Shown: positions 36,387-47,455, counted from the first letter of the stretch. The stretch is 64,000 nucleotides of DNA from Liolophura sinensis (GCF_032854445.1 NC_088307.1:19916017-19980016); one strand, 5' to 3'. Translations and numbers: made by a program. The notes: generated by a model from the letters alone, not told the origin.

Positions 36387-36496
36387 GACCCTTAGTTAGA
36401 AGTTACCAGTTCTAACTTCAAACTACAATTAGTTCACTTATTCTAACTTGAAGTTACAAGTTACAAGTTGAACTTATAACTTCTAATTAAAGGGTC
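36387..36496. mobile_element. Small palindromic MITE-like element
   Basis: The left end gacccttagttagaagtta and right end taacttctaattaaagggtc are inverted apart from one gap and one mismatch. Between them are repeated aagttacaagtt words. Confidence 0.65.
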
Positions 36497-38345
36497 TTTA
36501 TTAAGGTTTCATATACGTGTATGATCAGTACATTAAAGATTGTCAGTCAAGATTTCTCGCTTTTTTTTACTATGATGCTGCAACGGAATGAATTTGTGTG
36601 TCCTTAACTAGAACACTATATGCGTACAAGACTATATATGATTTTAAACGAACTTTGCAATTCTCATCAATGGTAGTTTCATCTCCCTTTCAAAATTAAT
36701 CGTTGTGTATTGCTGCGTTTTGGGTAGCGACAAGCAACTCTTTAAGCCGATTTATCCGTCTCTCAGTCCTTCGGCGGAATTTTCAACATCGTATTCCTTC
36801 AGCATGGGCCATTCACCTAAGGGTAAGAATATAGGGTTTCTTTGAGGGATGTCGGAGTAAATGTGAATTTGCGATGGTCTTTGCCTGCTCTATCAAAGTA
36901 TGTGTCTGTATGACCACCGTGACGATATGGTATGTATAATGTTTAAAACTGCACACTTTGTGGAGCAAAAGAGACCAAGGCGGCCAATGTATAGGGGTAC
37001 GTTTTATGACCCTTATATAATAAAGGTACATGATACATACAATTAATTCTACCAAAATATACAACGTGCAGAGACAAATGGGGAAATATTGCACAATACA
37101 AAGATAACGTTAACATTACGAATTCTAGATCACAATTTTTAAAGGGATCATGTAGTCGAAAGAAACAAAATAAAAAAAAAAAAACAAAAATCGTGCGCTG
37201 AAACAGCTATTGTCAGGGAAATTCTCCAGGGGAATACTGATTCCGAGCTGAGAATGAAACGGCAGAAACTGACTTATATAGCATGCATAAATATGCAACA
37301 ATGAATTTGTAAATCGCTATTAATCCGCCGGGAATTGGCCGTTTGTTGCTGTTTCTTTCACTAGCCGTGAATGAATAATTGAATTACTTCAATGAGTTGT
37401 CTTTGTTTAATAATTCTCCCTCATTTTCCGAGTAAATCAAATATGATGAAAGCACGGCGTTCCGTCATCCGGGTCTCTCGGGACCTCATGGCAGTGATTA
37501 GTAATCCCGCAGTCAGCAAAGCATGCTGGGTAGTGGCATCAGTCTTGCTGGCTATCGTCTGCAGTAGTTCGATGAGAGCTCCGAATCCTGTACCGAGGAA
37601 AGAACCGCGAAAATTTTTGTCTGACGAGATAATGGAAGGTCCCCATGAGAAGAGAGGGGTCAAAATTTAGAACAATGCTCTGGATCAAGTTGTCATAACA
37701 AGCAATTATTTCACGCGTGAGCTCATAACCTGAGTCGCCGGTCTCCCCCGTTTGGGAAATCATGGTGGTCGAGTCAGTGCGGCGCTCAGCGACTTGATTC
37801 TCTTAATTGGGTTTACAGGCGTTGTTTGAATCCATAATCGAGTCGTAATCGGTCAGATATCCAACGAGACGAATCTTTCATGGAATCTTTAGGAATCGGT
37901 TTTCGGCCCTGATTGAATAATAGTCTCTGAGACGGGAAACCCTACCCCTGTGCTATGCCTCCCGGCCGGCGGGAAGAGGCCACGGGTCGGCAATGAAAAC
38001 TTAGGGATGGTACATCCTGACGCCTCGTCCGCTATAACTCTGACCACAGCCGCACGCGAGCTTCGGGAGTTTGATAGAGAGAGTTTGTAAATGACGACGA
38101 AGAAATCAGCTGCAAGTACGGACGGAGTCCGACCTCTTGCCACACTCTAAGCAGAATACGTTGATTAATATCTATAGATTACCTGCTTTCCATACACCCC
38201 GTGCGTGCCGTGTTTGGTGATGAATTACCTCCCGTGACGATGGAATTTGTATATGATTGTTAATAATGATAAATCACCGTACACTTCTTCTTATTAAAAG
38301 TAAATTAGGTCTGTAGTAAAAATTTACACTCGAAAAATTAATCTG
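36497..38345. other. Intergenic, including a moderately GC-rich block (37320-38150)
   Basis: The block has overlapping open frames on both strands (up to 92 codons), none recognisable, and several bicoid/Otx-like TAATCC words (ttaatccgcc, gtaatccc). It could be regulatory DNA of the Gfi1-type gene, whose predicted start is 9 kb away. Evidence is compositional only. Confidence 0.35.
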
Positions 38346-38480
38346 TTCAGCAACCTGCGGATGGTCGTGGGTTTCTCCCGGGGCTCTGCCCGGTTTCCTC
38401 ATACCATAATGCTGGCCACCGTCGTATAAGTGAAATATTCTTGAGTACGGCGTAAAATACCAGTCAGACAAACAGATAAT
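38346..38480 (+). mobile_element. SINE-A core and tail
   Basis: It runs from cagcaacctgcggatggtcg to gcgtaaaataccagtcagac and abuts a MITE remnant. Confidence 0.88.
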
Positions 38481-38490
38481 TAAAGATTCT

Positions 38491-38609
38491 ATTAGACTAA
38501 CAGGGTATGAGACAGTATTATGTTATAATACCAGAATACTTTCTAGAATCACCCAGACAACAAACAGACTTTCTGTTAAAATTAACATATTAATTTTTTT
38601 TTGAGTGTA
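38491..38609. mobile_element. Palindromic MITE, family M1, right half
   Basis: The right end block agacaacaaacagactttct through attttttttgagtgta is intact. The left half is lost next to the SINE-A copy. Confidence 0.7.
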
Positions 38610-39944
38610 TGACTTGCATTGATTAGCCTATACAGTTTTATTACGAGTGCACATTTATAGCCAAGCACCAGCTCCAAATTGTATTTATATTTATATCTAT
38701 ATTCAAGATCCATTATATACTTTTTACATGCTTGTCACTTGTTTATTTCGACAATGAAGACGTTTTCACTTATATACGATGTTTGGCTCTGGATGAATGA
38801 ATTAATGTTAGCAAAAGATGCCTTACAGTTTTGGCAAGTCACATGATACAGTAGTAGGAGTGTTTTTACCTTTAGCGACAAAAGAGTTCGAACTCCAAAC
38901 TCCCTTGGTATAGGTGTTGAACAGTTGGTAAGTTACAGAAAGAGCAAATGATTTAACTGCACAAGTAAAAACAAAAGACATTGGCTTAAACAGGTATACC
39001 GTTCTCAATACACCACGCAGAGGTGACAAGGCCCATGCCTTCATACCTTTAGCGTTGACTTCATTGACTTCGTTGACTTTAGCGTTTAGCGTTGACTGAA
39101 CCCTTCGAGTTCAGTTGAAATACATGTACAGCACCTCTACCTTTAAACCAATGACGTGCAATAGAACAGAGGATCTGTAATCAATCAGATTGTCCGTCTT
39201 AAGTGTAAACCGCAGGGCTGAATTTACATGGTCGTACAGCATGGATTTCAATAAAGCAACATCATGTAACATGACGGCATCTCGCCCGAGCCCCGAGGCA
39301 CGAGGAGACGCAGCAAATCGTGCGCGAATGGTGGCCATCCCCGTGCCGTGTGTCTCGACCCGTCCTCGCGAGCAGCTTCCATATCTAACCGAGATTTCAT
39401 TCGATGACCTACAGTTATGATAACTTGTAAATTTGTAATTTGGTGGAACTACATGTACTTGCATTGTTCAATTCAATCAACCGTCCTACTGCAGCGAATG
39501 AATAAAATGGTATATGCCATTCTGTACTTCAGCAAAGTGAAAATGAACCGTTGAGACGATGAAGATATGGAATGCATACGATGTTGGAAATGACTCATTT
39601 CATATATAACGCCCCATGCAACTGGCCGATTTAATCAGACGTGATTTTCAATAACCAATGAGGCCGTGTGTTTCAACTGGTTGGGCTGCGGCATTGCATT
39701 AGGTGGTTTGTCAGGTATATACCTGGCTACAGGCGGTGGTTTCGTTCGGCCTCATGCTTCTCTTTACAAGAATTACGCCTGAGTTATTATTTTGTAAATA
39801 TTCTTTGCTTTTTGGAACGTTGTTTTGAAAAGTTTATTCGATTATTCATTCGGGACGTCCACTGATTTGGTTGACGGCTTTTATATGAATGTTGCGACGC
39901 CTGGATTCAGACAGGTTTCATCTGTGAACCTATTATAAAAACAC
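38610..39944. other. Intergenic; one 117-codon frame not accepted
   Basis: The minus-strand frame 39111-39464 crosses a GC-rich patch (39280-39370) and has no domain features. Confidence 0.4.
39028..39110. repeat. Short repeat of ttagcgttgact
   Basis: The words tttagcgttgacttcattga, cttcgttgac and tttagcgttgactgaa follow each other. Confidence 0.7.
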
Positions 39945-40163
39945 AATGACCCAGGAGTCTCCCACCATTGCGGTCACTGTGAGTTTAAGTCCAGCTCATG
40001 CTGGCTTCATCTCCTACGTGGGAAGTCTTGCATTAGCCTGCAGATAGTCGAGGGTTTCCCCCCAAGTTCTGCTTGGTTTCCACCCACCATAATGTTGGCC
40101 GCCGGCGTATAGGTGAAATCTTCTTGAGTACGGTGTAAACACGAATGAAATAAATAGATAAAT
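39945..40163 (+). mobile_element. SINE-A copy, A-box end missing
   Basis: It starts at aatgacccaggagtctccca, has the B-box gtttaagtcc, and runs to the aaataaatag tail. It forms an inverted pair with the next copy. Confidence 0.9.
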
Positions 40164-40198
40164 ATTATAAAACGTGACCGAAACACCAATAGAATTTA

Positions 40199-40413
40199 CC
40201 TATTTATTTCATTGGTGTTTTTTATTTCACTTATACGAAGGCGGCCAGTATTATGGTGGGAGGAAACCGGGCAGAGCCTGAGGGAACACACGAAAATCCG
40301 CAGGTTGCTGAGAGGCCTTCCATCGTACAGTCGGATTTGAACTCTCAGCGACCGTATTGGTGAGACTCCTGGGTCATTACGCTGCGCTTGCGCGCTAAAC
40401 CAACTGAGCCACG
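40199..40413 (-). mobile_element. SINE-A copy, nearly complete, inverted to its neighbour
   Basis: It runs from the tail complement to the head complement ending aaccaactgagccacgg. A small deletion removes the tcaagaata core. Confidence 0.9.
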
Positions 40414-40681
40414 GCTGTGACAGTTGTGATTATGGATTGTCGATGTCAACCAGAGAACAAGCTTTTCAAATGAAAGGGCAGATAACCCATGTGTCTTTCA
40501 ACACAGCATCGTTGGTCAAGAACTTTAGATTCCAGTCATGTGTAGCAGTATAACACTGTAAATTCGCGACAGTCCGACAGCATGTATGCCCTGAGAATAC
40601 GTTGTAGAACATAATGGACTATCGACGTGGAATACTATTTTAATTTCATAATCATATAATCTCCCCTCAACGAACACTGGG

Positions 40682-40955
40682 GGCCTCCCTGGCTAAGCTG
40701 GCTCAGCTGGTTAGCGCGCTAGTGCAGCGTAATGACCCAGGAGTCTCTCACCAATGCGATCGCTGTGAGTTCAAGTCCAGCTCATGCTGACTTCCTCTTC
40801 AGCCGTACGTGGGAAGGTCTGTCACTAACCCGCGGATGGTCGTGGGTTTCCCCCGGGCTGTGCCCGGTTTCCACCCACCAAAATGCTGGCCGCCGTCGTA
40901 TAAGTGAAATATTCTTGAGTACGGCGTAAAACACCAATCAAATAAATAAATAAAT
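40682..40955 (+). mobile_element. SINE-A copy, full length
   Basis: The head has a small duplication (ggctaagctggctcagctgg), then B-box gttcaagtcc, core and (AATA)n tail. Confidence 0.95.
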
Positions 40956-41465
40956 CAACGAACACTGAAGCCGGGGCACTACATCCAACGTCTTACATTA
41001 CATTGATATGTTATAATTCGTAGATGTAAACACTCCACTGCTTAGCAAAGTATAAGGTCTATACGAAATGGGAACTCAAATTCGACAACCTCACAACTAA
41101 CCGCTAGTAAAATATGAAACATTCCTAAATCCCAACCGAAAAGCTTTTCAATAGTTTAGTGCACGATAAGTCTTGGAACGGGAGATCACAGGCTATACAA
41201 TATTGTCGGGAGACTTGCGATGAAGCCCGTTGGGTCATACCACATACACGCAGGAAACCCGACAAAGCCGGGTGTGTGGACCATCAGAAATATATGAACT
41301 GGGAAGAGAACTTCAATAAGTATCTTGTTTGATGCGTCGACAGAAAAGTTAATCCTATTTGCATTTTTAAAAATTTAACTAAATGAGAAATTTTAGAAAC
41401 CGTAACTTTATAAAATAGTGGTTTGGAAATGTCAATAATTATTATCTCCTTTAATATTCTCATAG

Positions 41466-41729
41466 GGGCCTCCGTGGCTCAGTCGGTTAGCGCGCTAGCG
41501 CAGCGTAATGACCCAGGAGCCTCTCACCAATGCAGTCGCTGTGAGTTCAAGTCCAGCTCATGCTGGCTTCCTCTCCGGCCGTAAAGGGGAAGGTCTTCCA
41601 ACAACCTGCGGATGGTCGTGGGTTTCCCCCAGGCTGTTCCCGGTTTCCACCCACCATAATGCTGGCCGCCGTCGTATAAGTGAAATATTCTTGAGTACGG
41701 CGTAAAACACCAATCAAATAAATAAATAA
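41466..41729 (+). mobile_element. SINE-A copy, full length, best preserved head
   Basis: The head ggcctccgtggctcagtcgg and ttagcgcgctagcgcagcgt contains a good A-box, and gttcaagtcc is the B-box. The core and tail aataaataaata are complete. It is probably young. Confidence 0.96.
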
Positions 41730-42334
41730 TATTGTCATTATCGACTGCCCCCCTGACTCGAGACCAGCGCTTTTGACGACTGACTCAGCGAGTGTCTCCC
41801 GATTTATAGCCTATAGGTAATTTAGTCAGGAATTGTTTGTAGCATGCTACTACATAGACAAAATCATGACATGCCCAGAGGAAAACGGATATCTCATGAT
41901 ACCAAGAGGTTTGCTGCATGTTAAAATGTTTTCACATTTTTTTTTATTCTCGCTACTTGCTTTGTGACGTATAGGGTGTATCTGAAAATGTAACGTCAAC
42001 AACGATTCTTCATTCATACGCTCTACTGCGCATGCTACTGTATATCCTATAGCAACGTTAGTTCTGTTTTGCTTGCAAACATTGGCATTAACTTAAAGAC
42101 GTTTACGTCAAGACTACGACAGATCTATAAATTTGTAGTTTTAAAAGATAATACATGCTTAACGGTAGTTGGGTCCAGACTGGAGTCACAATATGGTTTG
42201 AAATGGGAATGGAAAAAGTAATTCCATGTATATTAATTGCAATGGGGTGGAATACAGGCACTACATGTATATACATGTATCTCCAGGTGATGGAGCGGTG
42301 ATGTTGGGGGTGGAGGAAGGGGGGTGGGGGATTT
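41730..42334. other. Intergenic, nothing recognised
   Basis: Low-similarity unique sequence. Confidence 0.5.
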
Positions 42335-42500
42335 CCTTTTAATCTAGCGGTAGAGGTGTGGACTCAAAACCCAGAGATCGCTGTATCTAATCCAAAGCTG
42401 GTAAGTCCCGTCATAGAATGTCTTGAACGGGAGCTGGGTAGACAAATGGCCTAGCTAACAACGGGTCATTTTGCCTAAATGAATCGTTGATATAGTCTAC
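42335..42500 (+). mobile_element. Possible tRNA-like SINE fragment
   Basis: It has tctagcggtagaggtgtgga followed by cagagatcgctgtatctaat, which resembles the A- and B-box layout. It is weak. Confidence 0.3.
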
Positions 42501-42897
42501 CCAAATGTCTTAGTGTTCATACACGTGTATGTGAAGATCTTATCACGCTCGGATAGCCGGGCAAATCTGACTATATAATTACCAATTTTGTTCTAAAAAT
42601 AAATTGCATATATATTGGCGTTTTGACCTAATGACCTTGAGGTGAAGACGTTTAGTACAATGCCAGGGGCCGATTCCACGAAATCGGCTCTAGAACTAAC
42701 GTTCTGTGTGTGTATACGCGCCATCACTGTGTCATGACACGAACTTTTTAAATTGTGACGTCAACAATGCTGTGCGGTGGCATACGTCCTACAGCGCATG
42801 TCACAAAAGTTCTGTTGCCTAGAGCAAAATTTTTGCTTCAAGTCGACTGCTACAGACACTAAGTCTGTAAAGCGATTAATGTCATATTTTTGAAATT

Positions 42898-43246
42898 TAT
42901 TTATTTATTTCATTGGTGTTTTACGCCGTACTCCCAAAATATTTCACTTATACGACTGCGGCCAGCATTATGGTTGAAGGAAAGCGGGGAGGGTGTAAAC
43001 CACTTATATATGTTGTCTACTCTATCTGATATATGATATATGTATATATGTTTATATGTATATACGATATATGATATATGCATATAACCGGGCAGAGCCC
43101 GGGGGAAACACACGACCATCCGCAGGTTGCTGACAAGACCTTCCCACGTACGGCCGGAGAGGAAGCAAGCATGAGCGACTGCATTGGCGAGAGGCTCCTG
43201 GGTTATTACGGTGCGCTAGCGCGCTAACCAGCTGAGCCACAGAAGC
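42898..43246 (-). mobile_element. SINE-A copy split by about 110 bases of ATATA-rich insert
   Basis: Tail and core (42898-42975) are separated from the rest of core and the head (43085-43246) by an insert starting gttgaaggaaagcggggagg and rich in atatatg. The insert start is shared with 29361-29545. Confidence 0.88.
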
Positions 43247-43755
43247 CCCCTATTTGTGAAATAATTAAGTGTCAAATGGATGCAGTGTTGGGGGAATGGG
43301 GGGGTCTATGATGTGTTTTCGTTTGCGAGTGGAAGTATAATACTGTTGTTTAAGGGCAGGTATACGTGACACTCGCGGTTGGGAGAAAGGGGTGGAGCCT
43401 GTAGGTATATTAATGTATAGTTTGTAAATCTGTTAGACCAAAGAGACTATGGCGTGGATACCCGGCGATACCCACAAGAAAGTGGTGAAAAAGGAAAAAG
43501 CTTCATGTACATTTAAACGTAAACACGACGTAAAAAGGGATAACCTTTTAGTGATAAAGGCTGAAGGATAATTCACAGAACTCTACTCAGAAAATGTGGT
43601 ACAAGATGAGAACTTTGTCAGCGTAGGAAATTGATCAGGATTGTTACTGAGTTGTAGAGCATGGCTCAAAGGGAGATAACTTAGCGGTCAGGAAAACGAC
43701 ACAGACCCCACTTCCGTTTTTCGGTAGGACGATTGTCGTTCTGTGTATTTTAGGG
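43247..43755. other. Flank upstream of the unidentified gene
   Basis: It contains a 40-codon Lys-rich frame from ATG 43449 (MAWIPGDTHKKVVKK...), a caaagggagataactt word at 43667-43682 and an ETS-like cacttccg at about 43709. None of these is proof of a promoter. Confidence 0.35.
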
Positions 43756-43761
43756 TATAAA
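43756..43761 (+). promoter_or_regulatory. Possible TATA box upstream of the unidentified gene
   Basis: TATAAA lies in gggtataaagtc, about 45 bases downstream of an ETS-like cacttccg and about 120 before the candidate first ATG at 43880. Confidence 0.25.
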
Positions 43762-43879
43762 GTCTTTTTTTTGCTGAGGCCAAATAGTGATCGAAAAATT
43801 AAGCACGATATTGCAGAATCATGTTTTAAAACAAACCAATATAATGTTGTATGTACCTGGTACTGGAAATTGTACTTTT

Positions 43880-43932
43880 ATGAGTGTGTCATGTTATATT
43901 CAGATACAAAGACTGAGATGGAAGAAAATAAG
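43880..43932 (+). CDS. Unidentified gene, possible first exon
   Basis: Starting at ATG 43880 the frame reads MSVSCYIQIQRLRWKKI plus two bases, then a strong donor (aataag, gtgagg). Its exit phase fits exon A, which needs two bases from the exon before it. There is no other evidence: the peptide is unremarkable, and another frame is also open here (43771-43980). The true first exon may lie elsewhere. Confidence 0.2.
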
Positions 43933-44367
43933 GTGAGGTTTACGAGATACTGGTTGGTGGCCCCAGGCTTAAGTGCCTAGATGGCCAGGGCTTTGGTCTG
44001 GGCTGGGCCCTGAGGGATCGGGTCTACCACCCTAAAGGTGTGCTGCCTAAATCCGTATTTACCCCAAGCCATCCAATGGGAATAAAATCTCCGGTATGTC
44101 ACACCTATAATTAGTGTAAATAATTTGTCAGTAAATCATTAACCTGTAGTTTATTGAACAGGTAAAATCCGTCTTCTTATATTACATTATAAAAGTATAT
44201 AGCATCTCTACATTCATTTGTATCTATGTAAATGTGCCAGGGAAGAAGAAATGTTTGTAAAATGTGGTTAAGACCAACTTTGCCTTAATTAAAAATAAAA
44301 CTTCTCTCATTCAATCACGCTGGACAGCCCTATATCGTTTTATGTCTATGTGTTTATTTCTCTGCAG

Positions 44368-44431
44368 CTCTTCCACAAGGAACTCTTTCTCTCTCTCCGC
44401 CAGGTGGGAGAGGGGACAGACAGCAAATATG
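44368..44431 (+). CDS. Unidentified gene, exon A
   Basis: After the acceptor ttatttctctgcag the frame is one base, then SSTRNSFSLSARWERGQTAN and M, then a consensus donor (atg, gtgagt). A second acceptor 36 bases later (ctctctccgccag, exon starting 44404) keeps the same phase and would remove 12 residues. Gene-level evidence: exons A, B, D, E, F and G, taken in the single frame fixed by their phases, are all open and each carries a good donor. Their joined product (A to G) is 153 residues, rich in Pro, Gly and Ser, with no signal peptide, membrane segment or domain that I recognise. Confidence 0.5.
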
Positions 44432-44772
44432 GTGAGTAAACAATTTAGGTTAGTAAGAAAAAAGGTCAAGACATCATTAACATTACTGATTAGAATATCA
44501 GGTTAATAAAAACATTGTAGGCAGCATTTCATATTTACACATGCCCTTAGCAGGCCTAATTCACGCTAGGATTATCAAGGTTTTGTATTTTCACTATGTA
44601 TTGTAAGGTTTCAGATATAAACACAAACATAATATACATGCATTCTAATGTCATCAAAAACCATTGGGTTTTTGTTCGTGGAAATCTTCACAAAAAATAT
44701 ATCAAATTCTCCGTCACCTACATAAACCTGTGTTGTCTTAAATATGTGGTGTAATTGTCTTTTTCCTACCAG

Positions 44773-44829
44773 GTAAAATTCACACCTGTGCCTTTGTGGC
44801 CTGATGATGGGCATCAGCATCGCCTCAAG
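44773..44829 (+). CDS. Unidentified gene, exon B
   Basis: Its 57 bases are in phase 0 at both ends and encode VKFTPVPLWPDDGHQHRLK. The acceptor has a strong pyrimidine tract (gtctttttcctaccag) and the donor is aag, gtacat. The other two frames contain stops or break the phase chain. It matches no family I know. Confidence 0.55.
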
Positions 44830-45195
44830 GTACATCCTTCATCAACTCTTGTGGTAAACTGAAGAGGTATACTTCATGTGTGTATAAACATACATCGGTG
44901 CATGTGCGCTCAATAAAAACCAAATCAACATCATCTTTACGTAATAAAATGGTAATTAAAACCGCGAATTTCAAATCTGGTTTTTATACCATGTTATTTT
45001 TTTTACAGCAGCACAGACTGAAGAATTCTTCAAATCTCGCTTCCAAGACCCAAAATAATGTCTACATTTCGCTTTTTTCTTTTTTGTTAACGCATCTTCT
45101 TGATAGCATATTGAAAAGAATAAAATTTCTTCAATAAAGGTTGTTGTTTCAGTAAAGTATACTTTGTCTGAAAATGTCTGTGTGTCATTTCACAG

Positions 45196-45278
45196 GGCTT
45201 CCCACTGCTAGGCCACTCGCCAGACATGCCAGGGGTTTCGGGCTGCCATTGGACCACCTTGACAGGGTGGATAGACCG
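45196..45278 (+). CDS. Unidentified gene, exon D
   Basis: It enters in phase 0 from exon B and encodes GFPLLGHSPDMPGVSGCHWT then TLTGWID plus two bases. The acceptor is tcatttcacag and the donor ccg, gtaagt. A second open frame runs across the same bases, so the frame choice depends on the link to exon B and to exon E. Confidence 0.5.
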
Positions 45279-45517
45279 GTAAGTGGTAAAATGGCTGTTC
45301 ATCAAGGATTTGGAAGGGTCGCCTGTGTTTGCTTACTCTTGAGAAGCGTAGGCCTATTTTAGGCATGTACTTTGAATGAATATACTTCCTTCGTAAGACG
45401 GAAGTGATCAGTTTTTGTAAAGATGTAGTCGGTTTCAGATTAAAATAATCTAATCGGACAAATAATTTACAGTGATTCGTTTTAATGACTCGTTTATTAG
45501 TTACCTGTTAAAGTTAG

Positions 45518-45609
45518 CGCCAAGCCCGACATCACCGGCTGGCGGACACCACAGTTATCTCCCCTTCCCGACAGCGTCCTCAGCGGCGGGTCCAGCTTAA
45601 CAAGGGGAG
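45518..45609 (+). CDS. Unidentified gene, exon E
   Basis: After R, completed by the previous exon, it encodes AKPDITGWRTPQLSPLPDSV then LSGGSSLTRG plus one base; donor gag, gtgagc. The acceptor must be gttaaagttag. The alternative acceptor four bases upstream puts a TAG in frame. The exon includes gttatctcccc, close to a short word seen repeatedly elsewhere in the window. Confidence 0.5.
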
Positions 45610-45900
45610 GTGAGCATTACTCTGTATTCATCATGTAGATGATATGCGCGGTAGAATTAAACAGACCCTAATGACAAGTCAAGGTCATGTCAAGGACTTT
45701 CCAGTATTATTTATTCTGAACTATATGTCTGAATGTGTAAAGAAAAGATTTAAGAGTCGAAAAGTATATGAAAGAAACAAATTTGTTTAACGAAAATAGT
45801 TGCATCTTTTAGTTCACCTGTTTGAAGTGATCGTGTCAACAAATCCGGTTTTAAACAATGTGGGAATTCTCCTCACATTGTCTGACAATCTTGATTTCAG

Positions 45901-46007
45901 CTGACTGTGTCGAAATTTTGTTCAGCAAGATATTTGAGAAAGCGCTGAGTATTCCTGTTCCGAAGCCTTTGGAGGCATGTGGGGCCCGAGCGGACATGGC
46001 CACTAAG
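45901..46007 (+). CDS. Unidentified gene, exon F
   Basis: It enters with one base carried over and encodes ADCVEILFSKIFEKALSIPV then PKPLEACGARADMATK, leaving in phase 0. The acceptor cttgatttcag and donor aag, gtgaga are both near consensus. The first half looks like an amphipathic helix. This is the best-looking exon of the locus. Confidence 0.6.
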
Positions 46008-46330
46008 GTGAGATGCCTTATATGGCATGATGTAGATAACGCTGGTCTGTAGTGGGATGTGGGTGGGGGCTGATGAAGAAAATTCTAGACCAAATAAATT
46101 CCCGTTAGTCAGTTACGTTTTATCCTATCGTAATCGGGAATTTGAAACCATTTTATCAGTAGTGAGGTGATGACTGGAATTACGGTATGACAAGTTCGTC
46201 ACCTGCTATAAAACAGTCTCCCCTGGGGCTTTCTCCAGCGTCTCCTACATTACCTGAAAGAATGGCATTTAATATACGCATGCCATTATTTCAAGGTAAA
46301 AGGAGACTAGTATCTCACATTATTATTTTG

Positions 46331-46456
46331 AATGATTTGATTGGTGTTTTACGCCGTACTCGAGTATATTTCACTCATACAACGGCGACCAGCATTATGG
46401 CGGGAGAAACCCACGACCATCCGCAGGTTGTTGACAGACCTTCCCACGTACGGCCT
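46331..46456 (-). mobile_element. SINE-A copy in an intron, 5' truncated
   Basis: It runs from ttgattggtgttttacgccg to cttcccacgtacggcc, with the cgggcagagcc block deleted. It lies between exons F and G of the unidentified gene. Confidence 0.88.
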
Positions 46457-46659
46457 TTCACACTATTAACCTAATAATCAACAATAATTGCCTCTTTTAC
46501 TTTCTTTCGCTAACTGAAATTCAGGCATATTCAGATGTGAATTGGTATATATAAGTTTAAGAAGAGAGCAGCACTAAACACCCAACATGGCCTGCTCAGA
46601 GTTTTTTGTGGTCCTGAATGACACACTTTCTTGACCAAAGCATTGCTTGCCAATTTCAG

Positions 46660-46717
46660 ACGGAAGAGACAGATTTACCACCGCCCGTGTCTGTTGACGA
46701 CGAGGCAAAAATGTTAG
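46660..46717 (+). CDS. Unidentified gene, exon G
   Basis: It enters in phase 0 and encodes TEETDLPPPVSVDDEAKML plus one base; acceptor gccaatttcag, donor tag, gtaaat. If the donor is not used, the frame stays open for 37 more codons to a TGA at 46830, so this exon could also be terminal. Confidence 0.5.
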
Positions 46718-46833
46718 GTAAATGTATGAGTCTATATATTAAAAAAATATGCCGGGAATGTCGAAGTGGACATGTCTATATGACAGTCTGTGACTTTCAT
46801 ATCGATCTCGTCCATATAAACGTCACTTGAGTA

Positions 46834-47030
46834 GGATTTATTTATTTGATTGGTGTTTTACGTCGTATACTCAAGAATATTTTCCTTAGACGACACTGGC
46901 CAGCATTATTTGGCGGGAAACCGGGCAGAGACCCGGGGAAAACTACGACCATCCGCTGGTTGCTGGAAGACCATCCCGCGTACGGCCGGAGAGGGAGCCA
47001 GCGTGAGCTGGACTTGAACTCACAACGACA
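46834..47030 (-). mobile_element. SINE-A copy, partial head
   Basis: Tail, core, gcgtacggccggagagggag and the B-box complement gacttgaactcacaacgaca are present. Confidence 0.9.
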
Positions 47031-47354
47031 TTTTCTCCCATGTTTTCTAGATTTACATAACACTAGTTATTATTTACACCTAATGGAATGTCAAGAACTT
47101 GTTAAAAATCCCATATATTTTGTTTTTGAAAAACGAAACTGAAAGTTAATTAGCGAACATTTTGTCTGATATTTTTTAAATGTACATTAACCTAGATTTT
47201 ATTCATACCCAGTGAAATGTCATGAACTTGGTACAAATGGTACAAATCTCCTCACCAGTTGTTCATATATAGAATATAAATGTGTGGCTTATCTGGGTGA
47301 TATATATCATAGGAGATTTTTAAAATCTGAGGGTCTGTTATCAGTTCCACCCCA

Positions 47355-47455
47355 TACACTCAAAAAATTAATTTAAATAGAAAGTTAATTTGAACAGAAT
47401 GTCTGTTTTGTGAGTGATGCTAGAATGGATTCTGTTATTATAACAATATTCTCTC
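47355..47455. mobile_element. Palindromic MITE, family M1, left half
   Basis: It has tacactcaaaaaattaa and cagaatgtctgttttgtgag, then tgatgctagaatggattctg, and stops at ataacaatatt. Confidence 0.75.

Noticed and set aside
37392-37763. Overlapping frames on both strands (80-92 codons)
   Set aside because: No motif, no splice partners. More likely a moderately GC-rich non-coding block.
39111-39464. Minus-strand 117-codon frame
   Set aside because: Only a short GC-rich patch keeps it open; no domain features.
41466-41540. tRNA gene
   Set aside because: The A- and B-box words belong to the SINE-A head; there is no acceptor-stem pairing and the same head recurs throughout the window.
43449-43571. 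Small Lys-rich frame MAWIPGDTHKKVVKK as a microprotein
   Set aside because: 40 codons with no conservation evidence and no supporting signal; cannot be told from chance.
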